Shown: positions 10,179-19,634 of the stretch, piece after piece
Numbering within the stretch: the first letter of the stretch is position 1
Layout: the number at the start of each line of letters is the position of its first letter
Source of the DNA: Bradyrhizobium erythrophlei
Lineage (GTDB): Bacteria > Pseudomonadota > Alphaproteobacteria > Rhizobiales > Xanthobacteraceae
Direction: 5' to 3'
DNA: 64,000 nt
Assembly (NCBI RefSeq): GCF_900142985.1
Contig: NZ_LT670849.1
Coordinates: 6,588,501-6,652,500 of the forward strand
Position numbers and translations under genes: made by a program
Notes under the pieces: model-generated
Databases searched by the model: none
Seen by the model: only the letters and a program-made list of their open reading frames with translations
What the model was told of the DNA's origin: nothing

Positions 10179-11330
10179 ATGTCCGAGTTTTTTCAGCATG
10201 GTTTCAATGTGTTAGGTCATGGCCTGATCGGATACATTGTTCCCTTCCTGTTTGTGCTGACAATCGTCGTTTTCTTCCACGAACTCGGTCATTTCCTGAT
10301 CGCCCGCTGGGCCGGCGTGAAGGTATTGACGTTTTCGCTTGGATTCGGCCCCGAATTGGCCGGCTTCAACGATCGCCACGGAACCCGCTGGCGGATTTCG
10401 GCCGTTCCGCTCGGGGGCTACGTCAAATTCTTCGGCGACGACAGCGAAGCCTCGACCCCTGATCTGGAATCGCTCGGCAACATGACCGCCGAAGAGCAGG
10501 CGGGCAGCTTCCATCACAAGAAGGTTGGCCCACGGGCCGCGATTGTCGCCGCCGGTCCGATGGCCAATTTCCTGCTGTCGATCCTCATCTTCGCGGGTAT
10601 GTCGCTCTATTTCGGCAAGCCGAGCTCAATCCCCCGTGTGGACATGGTGCAGTCCGATAGCGTCGCGGCCACCGCGGGATTCAAGATTGGCGACGTCGTG
10701 GCTTCGATCGATGGGACTGCGATCGAAAGTTTCGCTGACATGCAGCGGATCGTGTCTACCAATGCGGGCTCCAAGCTGACGTTTCAGGTGAAGCGCGACG
10801 GGGCGACAGTGGCGATTGCGGCGACGCCGGCGCTGAAGGAAGTGAAGGATATTTTCGGTAACAGCCACAAGATCGGCGTGCTGGGTATTCAGTACAATGC
10901 GCAGCCAAGCGATCCGAAAACGACGCCGGTTGGCTATGTGGAATCGCTCAAGATCGGCGTCGAACAGGTCTGGTTCATCATCGATGGCACGTTCAAATTC
11001 GTAGGCTCCCTGTTTGTCGGGGCCGGCAATACCGGCGATCTCGGCGGACCGCTTCGAATCGCACAGCTTTCGGGCCAGGCGGCCAGCCTCGGTTTCCAGT
11101 TCCTTTTGCAGCTTTGCGCGGCGCTTTCGGTGTCGATTGGTCTGTTGAATCTGTTCCCGGTGCCGCTGCTCGATGGCGGTCATCTTTTGTTCTATTCGGT
11201 GGAGGCCGTGCGCGGGCGTCCATTGTCTCCGCGAGCCCAGGAAATGGGAGCCCGAATCGGGCTGGGGTTGGTACTGATGTTGATGGTATTCGTGACCTAT
11301 AACGACATCTTGCACTTCGCCTCATCGTGA
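10179..11330 (+). CDS. rseP: Site-2 intramembrane metalloprotease RseP
   Basis: This zinc protease (383 residues) cleaves transmembrane anti-sigma factors and signal-peptide remnants inside the inner membrane. The metal site H34-E35-L-G-H38 lies in the first helix. A PDZ domain occupies roughly residues 130-220. The third metal ligand motif, N-L-F-P-V-P-L-L-D-G, is near residue 330. It sits directly before bamA, as in many proteobacteria, linking envelope stress control to outer-membrane assembly. Confidence 0.95.
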   Translation: MSEFFQHGFNVLGHGLIGYIVPFLFVLTIVVFFHELGHFLIARWAGVKVLTFSLGFGPELAGFNDRHGTRWRISAVPLGGYVKFFGDDSEASTPDLESLGNMTAEEQAGSFHHKKVGPRAAIVAAGPMANFLLSILIFAGMSLYFGKPSSIPRVDMVQSDSVAATAGFKIGDVVASIDGTAIESFADMQRIVSTNAGSKLTFQVKRDGATVAIAATPALKEVKDIFGNSHKIGVLGIQYNAQPSDPKTTPVGYVESLKIGVEQVWFIIDGTFKFVGSLFVGAGNTGDLGGPLRIAQLSGQAASLGFQFLLQLCAALSVSIGLLNLFPVPLLDGGHLLFYSVEAVRGRPLSPRAQEMGARIGLGLVLMLMVFVTYNDILHFASS

Positions 11331-11502
11331 AGCGGCTTTTTTATGACGTGGCCGATGGGCAACGTCTTGGAATGAAAATGAAATCGCGCTGCCACATAAG
11401 GTTTGCCGGCTTGGTAAAATTGGCTACAAGCGGGTCGGAAAAGGTGATTTGCCGGTTCGTGGGGGTGCGGACCGGCAGCAGGATCGTAAGGGCGCCCGGC
11501 GC

Positions 11503-14070
11503 ATGAAGTTTGGAATGGGGGTACGGGGAGGCTTGTTGGCCGCCCTGGTCATGTTGGCGACGCCGGTTGCCGCCACGTTGGCGGTCGGACTCGCGTCTTC
11601 GCCGGCCGCGGCGCAATCCGTGGATTCGATACAGGTGGAGGGCAATCGCCGTGTCGAGGCCTCGACCATTCGTTCCTATTTCAAGCCCGGTCCGGGCGGA
11701 AAGCTGGATCAGGGGCGCATCGACGACGGCTTGAAAGGCCTGATCGAGACCGGCCTGTTCCAGGACGTGAAAATCAACCAGGCCGGCGGTCGTGTCATCG
11801 TGACGGTGATCGAAAACCCGGTCATTGGCCGCGTGGTTTTCGAAGGTAACAAGAAGATCAAGGACGAGCAGCTTTCGTCCGAAGTTCAGTCAAAGCCGCG
11901 CGGAACCTTGTCGCGTCCAATGGTCCAGTCCGACGCGCAGCGAATCGCGGACATCTATCGTCACTCCGGCCGCTATGACGTGACGGTGGTTCCCGAGATC
12001 ATCGAACAGCCGAACAATCGCGTCGACCTGATCTTCACGGTCAAGGAAGGCAACAAGACCGGAATCAACTCGATCGAGTTCGTCGGTAATGTCGCCTATT
12101 CATCGTACCGGCTGAAGGACGTCATCAAGACGCGCGAATCGAATCTTTTGAGCTTCCTCGGAGGCAGCGACGTCTACGACCCTGACCGGATCGAAGCCGA
12201 TCGCGATCTGATTCGTCGTTACTATCTCAAGCACGGCTTCGCCGACGTGCAGGTGGTGGCCGCGCTGACCGAATACGATCCGGACAGGAAGGGATTCCTG
12301 GTCACCTTCAAGATTGAAGAAGGTCAGCAATACCGCGTCGCTTCCGTCACCTACCAGTCCAGCATCCCCGCGCTCGACGGCAACGTACTCGCGCGGTTCT
12401 CGCGCGTGAGTGTCGGCTCGCTCTACAACGCCGAAGCGTTGGAGAAGTCGGTCGAGGAAATGCAGATCGAGGCTTCGCGGAGAGGATTTGCCTTCGCAAT
12501 CGTCAAGCCGCGCGGCGATCGCAATTTCGAATCGCATACCGTCTCGATCGTATTTGGCATCGACGAGGGGCCGCGCACCTACATCGAGCGCATCAACGTG
12601 CGCGGCAATACGCGCACGCGCGACTACGTGATCCGCCGCGAATTCGATATTTCGGAAGGTGACGCTTACAACCGCGCGCTGGTCGACCGCGCCGAGCGTC
12701 GCCTGAAGAATCTCGACTTCTTCAAATCCGTCAAAGTCACGAACGAGCCCGGCTCCTCGAGTGACCGCGTGATTCTCAACGTTGACCTGGAAGAGAAGTC
12801 GACCGGTGACTTCTCGGTGTCGGGTGGCTATTCGACGACCGACGGCCCGCTCGCCGAAGTCAGCGTTTCCGAACGCAACCTGCTTGGCCGCGGCCTGTTC
12901 GGCAAGGTTGCGGTTACCTACGGCGAGTTTGCGCGCGGCGTTTCGCTTTCGTTTATCGAGCCCTATCTGCTGGACTATCGCGTGGCGCTCGGCCTTGACG
13001 TTTACTACCGCGAGCAGTTGGCCAACCAGTACATCGCTTACGGAACCAAGACACTTGGTTTCAGCCCGAGGATCGGCCTGACGCTGCGTGAAGATTTGAC
13101 CTTGCAGCTGCGCTATTCGATCTATGATCAGAAAATATCGCTGCCCAGCTATTTGGATAACTGTAACAACCTCACGAACAACGGGCTGCCCTTCAATCCC
13201 TCGCCGGCGTTCGCAAATAATCCAGCTAATGCGGCGACCATCAACTCGTTCTTCCCGGGAGGAGATCCCACCGGAACCGGCCTGTTCTGTTACGGCGATG
13301 GCGAGGCGTCGCTGCCGGTGCGTAAGGAACTGTCTCAAGGCGCGACGCTGACATCGGCTGTGGGTTACACGCTGAACTTCAACACGCTGGACAACAACCG
13401 GAACCCGACCGACGGTCTTATTATCGACTGGAAGCAGGACTTTGCCGGCGTCGGCGGCGACGTGACCTACCTGAAGTCGGCGGCGGACCTGAAGTATTAC
13501 ACGCCCCTGGTAGCCGACATCGTCAGCATCGTTCACATGCAGGGCGGCTTGATGACCCAGATCGGCAGCCACGAGATCCGGATGCTTGATCAGTTCCAGG
13601 CGGGTCCGAACCTGGTTCGCGGTTTCGCGCCCAATGGCATCGGTCCGCGAGATATCAATCCGTTCGGCACGCAGGACGCCATCGGCGGCACCCAGTATTG
13701 GGGCGCTTCACTCGAATTCCAGATGCCGTTCTGGTTCCTGCCGAAGGAAATCGGCCTGAAGGGCGCCGTCTATGCCGACGCTGGCTGGCTGGGCGATTAC
13801 AAGGGACCGACCGATTGGGCGTTGACGGGTGAAGTCAATACACCCGGATGCATTCGGCCCACCAATAACGGCTTCAACTCCCCGGCGTTTGCCGGCACCT
13901 GTTTGGGCTTGCAGTATGATCCGCAGAACGTCGTGCGTTCGTCGGTCGGTGTGGGCCTGATCTGGCAGTCGCCGTTCGGACCGCTGCGCTTCGACTACGC
14001 CATCCCGCTGACCAAGGGTCCCCACGACGTGGTTCAGCAATTCAAGTTCGGCGGCGGCACCTCGTTCTAA
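11503..14070 (+). CDS. bamA: Outer membrane assembly factor BamA
   Basis: BamA (855 residues) inserts beta-barrel proteins into the outer membrane. A signal peptide ends at A-A-A-Q-S, followed by POTRA domains (I-Q-V-E-G-N-R-R; V-V-F-E-G-N-K-K; I-E-F-V-G-N; I-N-V-R-G-N-T-R-T) to about residue 420. The C-terminal 16-strand barrel ends in a phenylalanine (T-S-F), as expected of outer-membrane proteins. ATG 11503 gives the signal peptide directly; an upstream in-frame extension has no signal character. An extracellular loop around 13160-13300 is asparagine-rich with cysteines. Confidence 0.96.
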   Translation: MKFGMGVRGGLLAALVMLATPVAATLAVGLASSPAAAQSVDSIQVEGNRRVEASTIRSYFKPGPGGKLDQGRIDDGLKGLIETGLFQDVKINQAGGRVIVTVIENPVIGRVVFEGNKKIKDEQLSSEVQSKPRGTLSRPMVQSDAQRIADIYRHSGRYDVTVVPEIIEQPNNRVDLIFTVKEGNKTGINSIEFVGNVAYSSYRLKDVIKTRESNLLSFLGGSDVYDPDRIEADRDLIRRYYLKHGFADVQVVAALTEYDPDRKGFLVTFKIEEGQQYRVASVTYQSSIPALDGNVLARFSRVSVGSLYNAEALEKSVEEMQIEASRRGFAFAIVKPRGDRNFESHTVSIVFGIDEGPRTYIERINVRGNTRTRDYVIRREFDISEGDAYNRALVDRAERRLKNLDFFKSVKVTNEPGSSSDRVILNVDLEEKSTGDFSVSGGYSTTDGPLAEVSVSERNLLGRGLFGKVAVTYGEFARGVSLSFIEPYLLDYRVALGLDVYYREQLANQYIAYGTKTLGFSPRIGLTLREDLTLQLRYSIYDQKISLPSYLDNCNNLTNNGLPFNPSPAFANNPANAATINSFFPGGDPTGTGLFCYGDGEASLPVRKELSQGATLTSAVGYTLNFNTLDNNRNPTDGLIIDWKQDFAGVGGDVTYLKSAADLKYYTPLVADIVSIVHMQGGLMTQIGSHEIRMLDQFQAGPNLVRGFAPNGIGPRDINPFGTQDAIGGTQYWGASLEFQMPFWFLPKEIGLKGAVYADAGWLGDYKGPTDWALTGEVNTPGCIRPTNNGFNSPAFAGTCLGLQYDPQNVVRSSVGVGLIWQSPFGPLRFDYAIPLTKGPHDVVQQFKFGGGTSF

Positions 14071-14279
14071 CCGCTATGCCGGCCGATCGGGCCGGCAGCG
14101 GGAAGGGCAGCCGGAACAGGAAAGCGGGCCCTCACGCCAGGCTGCGTGAGGATTGCCAAGGATCGCCAATGAACGCAAAGTCGGCTCAAGGCTGGGGTCT
14201 TGCCCTGGCCTGGAGCTCGCGCAATGGTTGCCCGCATGGCGCGTGCACGCGAAGTGCTTGAAGGGGAGGGTCGGGAGAA

Positions 14280-14738
14280 ATGTCGGAGGCGTCGGTCAGG
14301 TTTCCGCTCGTGGATATCAACGATATCCTGAAGACGCTCCCGCACCGTTACCCCATGCTGCTGATCGACCGCGTGGTCGATATCCGAACCGATTACAGCG
14401 GGATCGGCATCAAGAACGTTACCTATAACGAGCCGCCGTTCCTCGGTCATTTTCCCGAGCGGCCGGTCTATCCTGGCGTGATGATGATCGAAGCCATGGC
14501 GCAGACCGCGGGCGTCATCGGGATCAAGTCGGTCGAGGGCACCGAGAAGCCGCGCGCGGTTTATTTTTTGACCATCGACAAATGCAAGTTTCGTAAACCC
14601 GTGCTGCCCGGAGACACCATCGAGTACCACATGCGCAGCATCGGCCGGCGCAAAACGATGTGGTGGTTTCACGGCGACGCCAAAGTGAACGGCGCGATCG
14701 TTGCAGAGGCCGACGTCGGCGCCATGCTGACTGATTGA
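14280..14738 (+). CDS. fabZ: (3R)-hydroxyacyl-ACP dehydratase FabZ
   Basis: This hot-dog-fold dehydratase (152 residues) removes water from 3-hydroxyacyl-ACP in fatty-acid elongation. It draws on the same hydroxyacyl-ACP pool as LpxA. Catalytic H57 (F-L-G-H-F-P) and E71 (M-I-E-A-M-A-Q) are present, as is the [11 protein letters not shown] start. A GGGAG ribosome site precedes ATG 14280. The 209 bases between bamA and this gene hold no lpxD, which normally lies there in alphaproteobacteria. Confidence 0.96.
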   Translation: MSEASVRFPLVDINDILKTLPHRYPMLLIDRVVDIRTDYSGIGIKNVTYNEPPFLGHFPERPVYPGVMMIEAMAQTAGVIGIKSVEGTEKPRAVYFLTIDKCKFRKPVLPGDTIEYHMRSIGRRKTMWWFHGDAKVNGAIVAEADVGAMLTD

Positions 14739-14792
14739 TGACCTGGCAATGACGCGTGGCCTCGCCTGGCCGTCAGCCGAGCTCCGATCGAC

Positions 14793-14812
14793 AAGCCCAA
14801 GGCTTCTTTTTT
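14793..14812 (+). terminator. Rho-independent terminator after fabZ
   Basis: AAGCC (14793-14797) pairs with GGCTT (14801-14805) and is followed by CTTTTTT. The stem is short, so it is probably a modest terminator or attenuator before the small exported-protein gene at 14863. Confidence 0.5.
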
Positions 14813-14862
14813 CTAAAAGGCTTCTGTGTTCTAGTTGAATATCGGGCGCGGAGGGGGGGCGG

Positions 14863-15162
14863 ATGCGAAACCTGACGATCTTGGCGGCCTCGGCAGCATT
14901 GTTCGTCGCGTTCAGCGAGCGCGCCACGGCGGGCAAGACCTGCGTCGCTTCAGCGACCGAGGCCTTGCCGAAACTCGCCGGACTCGTCGTCAAGCGATCA
15001 CGGACCCGTCCGGTCCCGCCTGCCATCCTGGATACCTGGAAAGGCCAGTCGAAGCCGGTCATGATCGATGTCGACATCGAGACCGAAGGTGAGGCCCAAA
15101 CCTTTTCCTATATGTGTGTGATCACGCAAGGCTCGGCTTTCGTCCAGCGCACCATGAATTAA
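14863..15162 (+). CDS. Small exported hypothetical protein
   Basis: I do not recognise the family. The 99-residue product has an N-terminal signal peptide (M-R-N-L-T-I-L-A-A-S-A-A-L then A-T-A-G) and a soluble remainder with two cysteines. A very strong GGAGGGGGG ribosome site lies just before ATG 14863, which supports real translation. It stands between fabZ and lpxA inside the lipid A block, where alphaproteobacteria usually have no gene, so it may be a lineage-specific periplasmic factor. Confidence 0.7.
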   Translation: MRNLTILAASAALFVAFSERATAGKTCVASATEALPKLAGLVVKRSRTRPVPPAILDTWKGQSKPVMIDVDIETEGEAQTFSYMCVITQGSAFVQRTMN

Positions 15163-15279
15163 CGCAAAAATGCGTTCAGAAGGCGGCTCGGCAGATCACT
15201 GGACAGCCCCGGCGGCGCGCGCTAACCACTGAAAAATCGGACAATTTACGCCAATCCTGGCCAGAGAGACGGGCTCTTC

Positions 15280-16086
15280 ATGACCACGATCGACCCAACC
15301 GCGCGGGTTGAAGACGGCGCTGTGATCGGCGCGGGCGCGGCCATCGGCCCATACTGCGTGATCGGCCGCGACGTCACGATCGGCGCGAATTGCAAGCTGA
15401 TTTCCCACGTCCACGTGATGGGGCAGACCGCCATCGGTGCCGGCTGCACCGTCTATCCGTTCGCCTCGCTGGGAGGCGCGCCGCAATCGCTCGCCTACCG
15501 CGGTGAGCCGACGAAACTTCAGATCGGCGAGGGCTGCACGATCCGGGAGTCGGTGACAATGAGCACCGGGACGGTTGGCGGCGGGGGCATCACCCGCGTC
15601 GGCGATCGAGGCTACTTCATGAATTGCAGCCACGTCGGACACGACTGCCAGGTCGGCAACGACGTCATCTTCGCGACGTCGGCGACGCTCGGTGGACATT
15701 GCGAGATCGGTGATTTCGTTTTCATCGGCGGCTTGTCGGCGGTGCATCAGTTCACGCGCATCGGTCCGCAAGCCATGATCGGTGGCGTCTGCGGCGTCCG
15801 CGGCGATGTTATTCCCTATGGCCTTGTGAACGGCCAATACGCGCGCCTTGAAGGCCTGAACATCGTCGGCATGAAGCGCCGCAAGTTTACCCGCGAGCGG
15901 CTCGCCGTCGTCAGGTCGTTCTATCAAAAGCTGTTTGAAGCTCCCGGTGTCTTTTCCGAGCGTTTGGACGCGGTGCGATCTCTCGCTGCGACAGATCCGG
16001 CGGTGGCCGCAATCCTCAGCTTCATCGACAGCGGTACGCATCGCCCGCTGTGTTTGCCGTCCGGCCGGACCGGTGAAAATGGATGA
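15280..16086 (+). CDS. lpxA: UDP-GlcNAc acyltransferase LpxA
   Basis: LpxA (268 residues) attaches a hydroxyacyl chain to UDP-GlcNAc, the first step of lipid A synthesis. Hexapeptide repeats form the left-handed beta helix through about residue 190. H121 in the S-H-V-G-H-D-C segment aligns with the catalytic His, and a C-terminal helical part follows. It is followed closely by lpxI and lpxB. The next enzymes, LpxC and LpxD, are not encoded here. Confidence 0.96.
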   Translation: MTTIDPTARVEDGAVIGAGAAIGPYCVIGRDVTIGANCKLISHVHVMGQTAIGAGCTVYPFASLGGAPQSLAYRGEPTKLQIGEGCTIRESVTMSTGTVGGGGITRVGDRGYFMNCSHVGHDCQVGNDVIFATSATLGGHCEIGDFVFIGGLSAVHQFTRIGPQAMIGGVCGVRGDVIPYGLVNGQYARLEGLNIVGMKRRKFTRERLAVVRSFYQKLFEAPGVFSERLDAVRSLAATDPAVAAILSFIDSGTHRPLCLPSGRTGENG

Positions 16087-16104
16087 TGGAGTAGTCGCAA
16101 GCTC

Positions 16105-16962
16105 ATGACAGCCGCGGCCTTAGGTGTTTCATCGCCGGTTGGCGTGATCGCGGGGGGCGGGGCGATGCCATTTGCCGTTGCCGAATCGCTGAAGGCGCGC
16201 GGTCTTGATCCCGTTCTGTTTGGGCTGAAAGGCGTCTGCGATCCCGCCGCCGCCGAACGCTTCCGCCATCATTGGATCACGGTGGGGCAGTACGGACGGG
16301 CGAAGAAACTGTTTCGCCAGGAAAACTGCAAGAACCTGGTTTTCATCGGAACTTTGGTGCGGCCCTCGCTTTCGGAAATTCGGCTCGACTGGGAAACGCT
16401 TCGCATCATGGGGCGGGTATGGTCGGCCTTTCGCGGTGGCGACGATCATTTGCTGTCCGGCGTCGGCCGCATCTTCGAGCAGGATGGCTTCCGTCTTCTC
16501 GGCTTGAAGGAAGTGGCGCCGGATTTGCTCATGCCCGAAGGTTGTGTGACGCGAAGGATGCCGGATCGGGGCGCGATGTCTGACGTCGCCCGCGGACGCG
16601 AGGTGCTGCGGGCGCTCGGTCCTTTCGACATCGGGCAGGCCGCTGTGGTGATCGATAACCACGTCGTGGGCGTCGAGGGTATCGAGGGGACAGACTCATT
16701 GCTCAAGCGCGTCGCAGATTTGCGGGCGAGTGGCCGCATTCGTGCAGCCGGCGGCCGCGGGGTGTTGGTGAAAGCACCGAAAAGTGGACAGGACTTGCGT
16801 TTCGACTTGCCAACGGTGGGATCGCGAACTGTCGAGGGCATCGCTGCGGCCGGACTTGCAGGCCTTGCTGTGATTGCCGGCAACACCGTGGTCGCCGATC
16901 CGCAAGCCATGATCGAGACGGCGGATACAGCCAGTCTCTTCGTCGTCGGTTTGCCGTCCTGA
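16105..16962 (+). CDS. lpxI: UDP-2,3-diacylglucosamine pyrophosphatase LpxI
   Basis: LpxI (285 residues) hydrolyses UDP-2,3-diacylglucosamine to lipid X in alphaproteobacteria, in place of LpxH. The N-terminus shows G-V-I-A-G-G-G-A-M-P-F-A-V-A. The C-terminal half contains V-V-I-D-N-H-V-V-G-V-E-G-I-E-G-T-D, typical of this family (DUF1009). It sits between lpxA and lpxB. Its stop overlaps the lpxB start (TGATG), which indicates coupling. Confidence 0.93.
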   Translation: MTAAALGVSSPVGVIAGGGAMPFAVAESLKARGLDPVLFGLKGVCDPAAAERFRHHWITVGQYGRAKKLFRQENCKNLVFIGTLVRPSLSEIRLDWETLRIMGRVWSAFRGGDDHLLSGVGRIFEQDGFRLLGLKEVAPDLLMPEGCVTRRMPDRGAMSDVARGREVLRALGPFDIGQAAVVIDNHVVGVEGIEGTDSLLKRVADLRASGRIRAAGGRGVLVKAPKSGQDLRFDLPTVGSRTVEGIAAAGLAGLAVIAGNTVVADPQAMIETADTASLFVVGLPS

Positions 16963-18152
16963 TGCCGGGCCCGGCAAATGGCAGCATGGCGCGCAGGATT
17001 TTTCTGATCGCAACAGAGGAATCCGGCGATCGGCTGGGGGCGCAGCTGATGAAGGTGCTCCGGCAGCGGCTGGGCGATGCCGTGAAGTTCGAAGGCGTCG
17101 GCGGTCGCGGAATGACGCGCGAGGGGCTGAAATCGCTGTTTCCGATCGAGGAGCTGTCGATCATCGGTTTTTCCGCTGTCGTCAAACAACTCCCCAAGCT
17201 GCTGCGTTTGATCCGTCAGACGACGGACGCCGTGTTGCAGGCCGCCCCCGACATTCTCATCATCATCGATAGTCCCGACTTCACCCACCGCGTTGCCCGT
17301 CGGGTACGCGCCCGCGATCCGGCGATTGCGATCGTGGACTATGTTTCGCCGTCGGTGTGGGCGTGGAGGCCCAGCCGGGCGCGCGCCATGCGCTCGTATG
17401 TCGATCAGGTACTGGCGCTGCTCCCGTTCGAGCCGGAAGCCTACCGTCGCTTGCATGGGCCTCCCTGCACATATGTCGGCCACCCCCTAACCGAACAGCT
17501 CGCCTCGCTCAGGCCGAGCGCCGAGGAGCAGGCGCGGCGTGACGCCAGCCCGCCGCTGCTGCTGGTTCTGCCTGGAAGCCGGCGCGGCGAGATCAGGCAC
17601 CACATGGCCATTTTTGGCGAGGCGCTGGATCGATTGCAGGCGCAGGGAAAGCCGTTCGAGTTGATCCTGCCGACCATGCCGCATTTGCTGGAGCTCGTCA
17701 GGGAAGGCGTCAAGTCCTGGAAAGTCACGCCGCAAATCGTGGTCGGGGAGCAGGAAAAGCGCGCAGCGTTCCGGACCGCTACCGCAGCGCTGGCCAAGTC
17801 GGGGACGGTCACCCTCGAACTCGCGCTTTCCGGGGTACCGATGGTCGCCGGTTATAAAGCCGGCGCGATCGAGGCCTGGATCGTTCTGCGTTTCGTCACC
17901 GTCCAGTCGGTGATCCTCGCGAACCTGGTGGTCGGCGAAAACGTGATCCCGGAGTTCGTCCAGGATGATTGCACAGCGGACAAGCTCGCAGGCGCACTTG
18001 GCGAAGTGTTGTCGGATACGCCGATGCGCCGGCGTCAAACCGACGCCTTTGCGCGGATCGACGACATCATGTCGACCGGCAACCACTCGCCCAGCGTCCG
18101 CGCCGCCGACATCGTGCTGGGGATGCTCAGAAAGTCCCGAAAGGCCGGTTAG
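16962..18152 (+). CDS. lpxB: Lipid-A-disaccharide synthase
   Basis: LpxB (396 residues, GT19 family) joins UDP-diacylglucosamine and lipid X into the lipid A disaccharide. Signatures are T-E-E-S-G-D-R-L-G near the N-terminus, Y-V-S-P-S-V-W-A-W-R, and the donor-site L-P-G-S-R-R-G-E region near residue 200. ATG 16962 overlaps the lpxI stop; an internal ATG at 16986 (M-A-R-R-I-F-L) is an alternative nearer the conserved start. It is the last gene of the forward envelope block, convergent with gltA. Confidence 0.95.
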   Translation: MPGPANGSMARRIFLIATEESGDRLGAQLMKVLRQRLGDAVKFEGVGGRGMTREGLKSLFPIEELSIIGFSAVVKQLPKLLRLIRQTTDAVLQAAPDILIIIDSPDFTHRVARRVRARDPAIAIVDYVSPSVWAWRPSRARAMRSYVDQVLALLPFEPEAYRRLHGPPCTYVGHPLTEQLASLRPSAEEQARRDASPPLLLVLPGSRRGEIRHHMAIFGEALDRLQAQGKPFELILPTMPHLLELVREGVKSWKVTPQIVVGEQEKRAAFRTATAALAKSGTVTLELALSGVPMVAGYKAGAIEAWIVLRFVTVQSVILANLVVGENVIPEFVQDDCTADKLAGALGEVLSDTPMRRRQTDAFARIDDIMSTGNHSPSVRAADIVLGMLRKSRKAG

Positions 18153-18158
18153 AACGTT

Positions 18159-18189
18159 CGAAGCGGGCCGCGACGCGCGACCCGCTTCG
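18159..18189. terminator. Shared hairpin between convergent lpxB and gltA
   Basis: CGAAGCGGG (18159-18167) and CCCGCTTCG (18181-18189) form a perfect 9-bp stem between the stops of two convergent genes. No T-run is present on either strand, so it may act only as a pausing or mRNA-end hairpin. Confidence 0.5.
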
Positions 18190-18197
18190 TCCCAAGA

Positions 18198-19499
18198 CTA
18201 CTTCCGCTTGTCGATGGTGATGTAGTCGCGGCGCGTTTCGCCCGTGTACAGCTGCCGCGGGCGGCCGATCTTTTGCTGCGGGTCCTCGATCATTTCGCTC
18301 CACTGGCTGATCCAGCCGACGGTGCGGGCGACCGCGAACAGAACGGTGAACATCGAGGTCGGGAAACCCATCGCCTTGAGCGTGATGCCCGAATAGAAAT
18401 CGACGTTCGGATAGAGCTTGCGCTGAATGAAATACTCGTCGCTGAGCGCGATCTTTTCCAGTTCCAGCGCGACCTTCAGCATCGGATCGTCGCCATGGCC
18501 GGTTTCCTTCAACACGGCGTGACACATCTTCTGCATGATCTTGGCGCGGGGATCGTAATTCTTGTAGACGCGATGGCCGAAGCCCATCAGGCGGACTTCG
18601 CTGTTCTTGTCTTTCACCCTCCTGATGAAATCCGGAATCTTGTCGACCGTGCCGATCTCGGCAAGCATCGCAAGTGCTGCTTCGTTGGCGCCGCCATGCG
18701 CGGGTCCCCACAGGCAGGCGATGCCGGCGGCGATGCAGGCAAACGGGTTTGCACCCGAGGAGCCGGCGATGCGCACCGTCGAGGTCGAGGCATTTTGCTC
18801 GTGGTCGGCGTGCAGGATGAAGATCTTGTCGAGGGCGTCGGCGAGCACCGGGTTGATCTGGTATTCTTCGCATGGCACCGCAAAACACATGCGCAGGAAG
18901 TTTTCGGCGAATTTCAGCGAGTTTTTCGGATAGATGAAGGGCTGGCCGAGGTTGTATTTGTATGCCATCGCAGCGAGCGTCGGCACTTTCGCGATCATCC
19001 GCATCGAAGCGATCATGCGCTGCTGCGGATCGTTGATGTCGGTGGAGTCATGATAGAAGGCCGCTAGCGCACCGACGCACCCGACCATGACCGCCATCGG
19101 ATGTGCATCACGGCGGAAACCTTGGAAGAAGCGGGCCATCTGCTCGTGCACCATCGTATGATGGGTCACGCGCTGATCGAAGTCGTGCTTCTGGGCCGGG
19201 GTAGGGAGTTCGCCGTAAAGCAGCAGGTAGCAGGTTTCGAGGAAGTCGCCGTGCTCGGCGAGCTGCTCGATCGGATAACCGCGATATTCGAGAACGCCGG
19301 CATCGCCGTCGATATAGGTAATTTTCGACTCGCAGCTTGCAGTCGAGGTAAAGCCGGGATCGTAGGTGAACATTCCCGACTGGCCGTAGAGCTTGCCGAT
19401 GTCGATGACGTCGGGCCCGATGCTGCCGCTCGAGATCGGAAGATCGAAGGTCTTGTTGCCTACCGTTAGCGTTGCGGTCTTGCCTGAAGATGCGGCCAT
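18198..19499 (-). CDS. gltA: Type II citrate synthase
   Basis: Citrate synthase (433 residues) condenses acetyl-CoA and oxaloacetate to start the TCA cycle. The active-site blocks are intact: [18 protein letters not shown] and [14 protein letters not shown]. Its N-terminal beta domain and length fit the hexameric, NADH-sensitive type II enzymes of Gram-negative bacteria. It shares its orientation with gltX upstream, with a 135-base gap. Confidence 0.97.
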   Translation of the reverse strand: MAASSGKTATLTVGNKTFDLPISSGSIGPDVIDIGKLYGQSGMFTYDPGFTSTASCESKITYIDGDAGVLEYRGYPIEQLAEHGDFLETCYLLLYGELPTPAQKHDFDQRVTHHTMVHEQMARFFQGFRRDAHPMAVMVGCVGALAAFYHDSTDINDPQQRMIASMRMIAKVPTLAAMAYKYNLGQPFIYPKNSLKFAENFLRMCFAVPCEEYQINPVLADALDKIFILHADHEQNASTSTVRIAGSSGANPFACIAAGIACLWGPAHGGANEAALAMLAEIGTVDKIPDFIRRVKDKNSEVRLMGFGHRVYKNYDPRAKIMQKMCHAVLKETGHGDDPMLKVALELEKIALSDEYFIQRKLYPNVDFYSGITLKAMGFPTSMFTVLFAVARTVGWISQWSEMIEDPQQKIGRPRQLYTGETRRDYITIDKRK

Positions 19500-19634
19500 C
19501 GTGAGGTCCCCGATGCGATCGTTGCGAAAGCCCGCACTTTTGTGCCTTTTCCGAAGGGGCAGGCAGGCCAGCCGGGCGCCTGAAATGAAGTAACGAAATG
19601 GGTAGCTTATTGCCGTGTGCGCTGCAAGGTGGCC

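Noticed and set aside
12100..13572. 490-codon frame antisense to bamA
   Set aside because: BamA is certain on the other strand; the antisense frame has no domain features.
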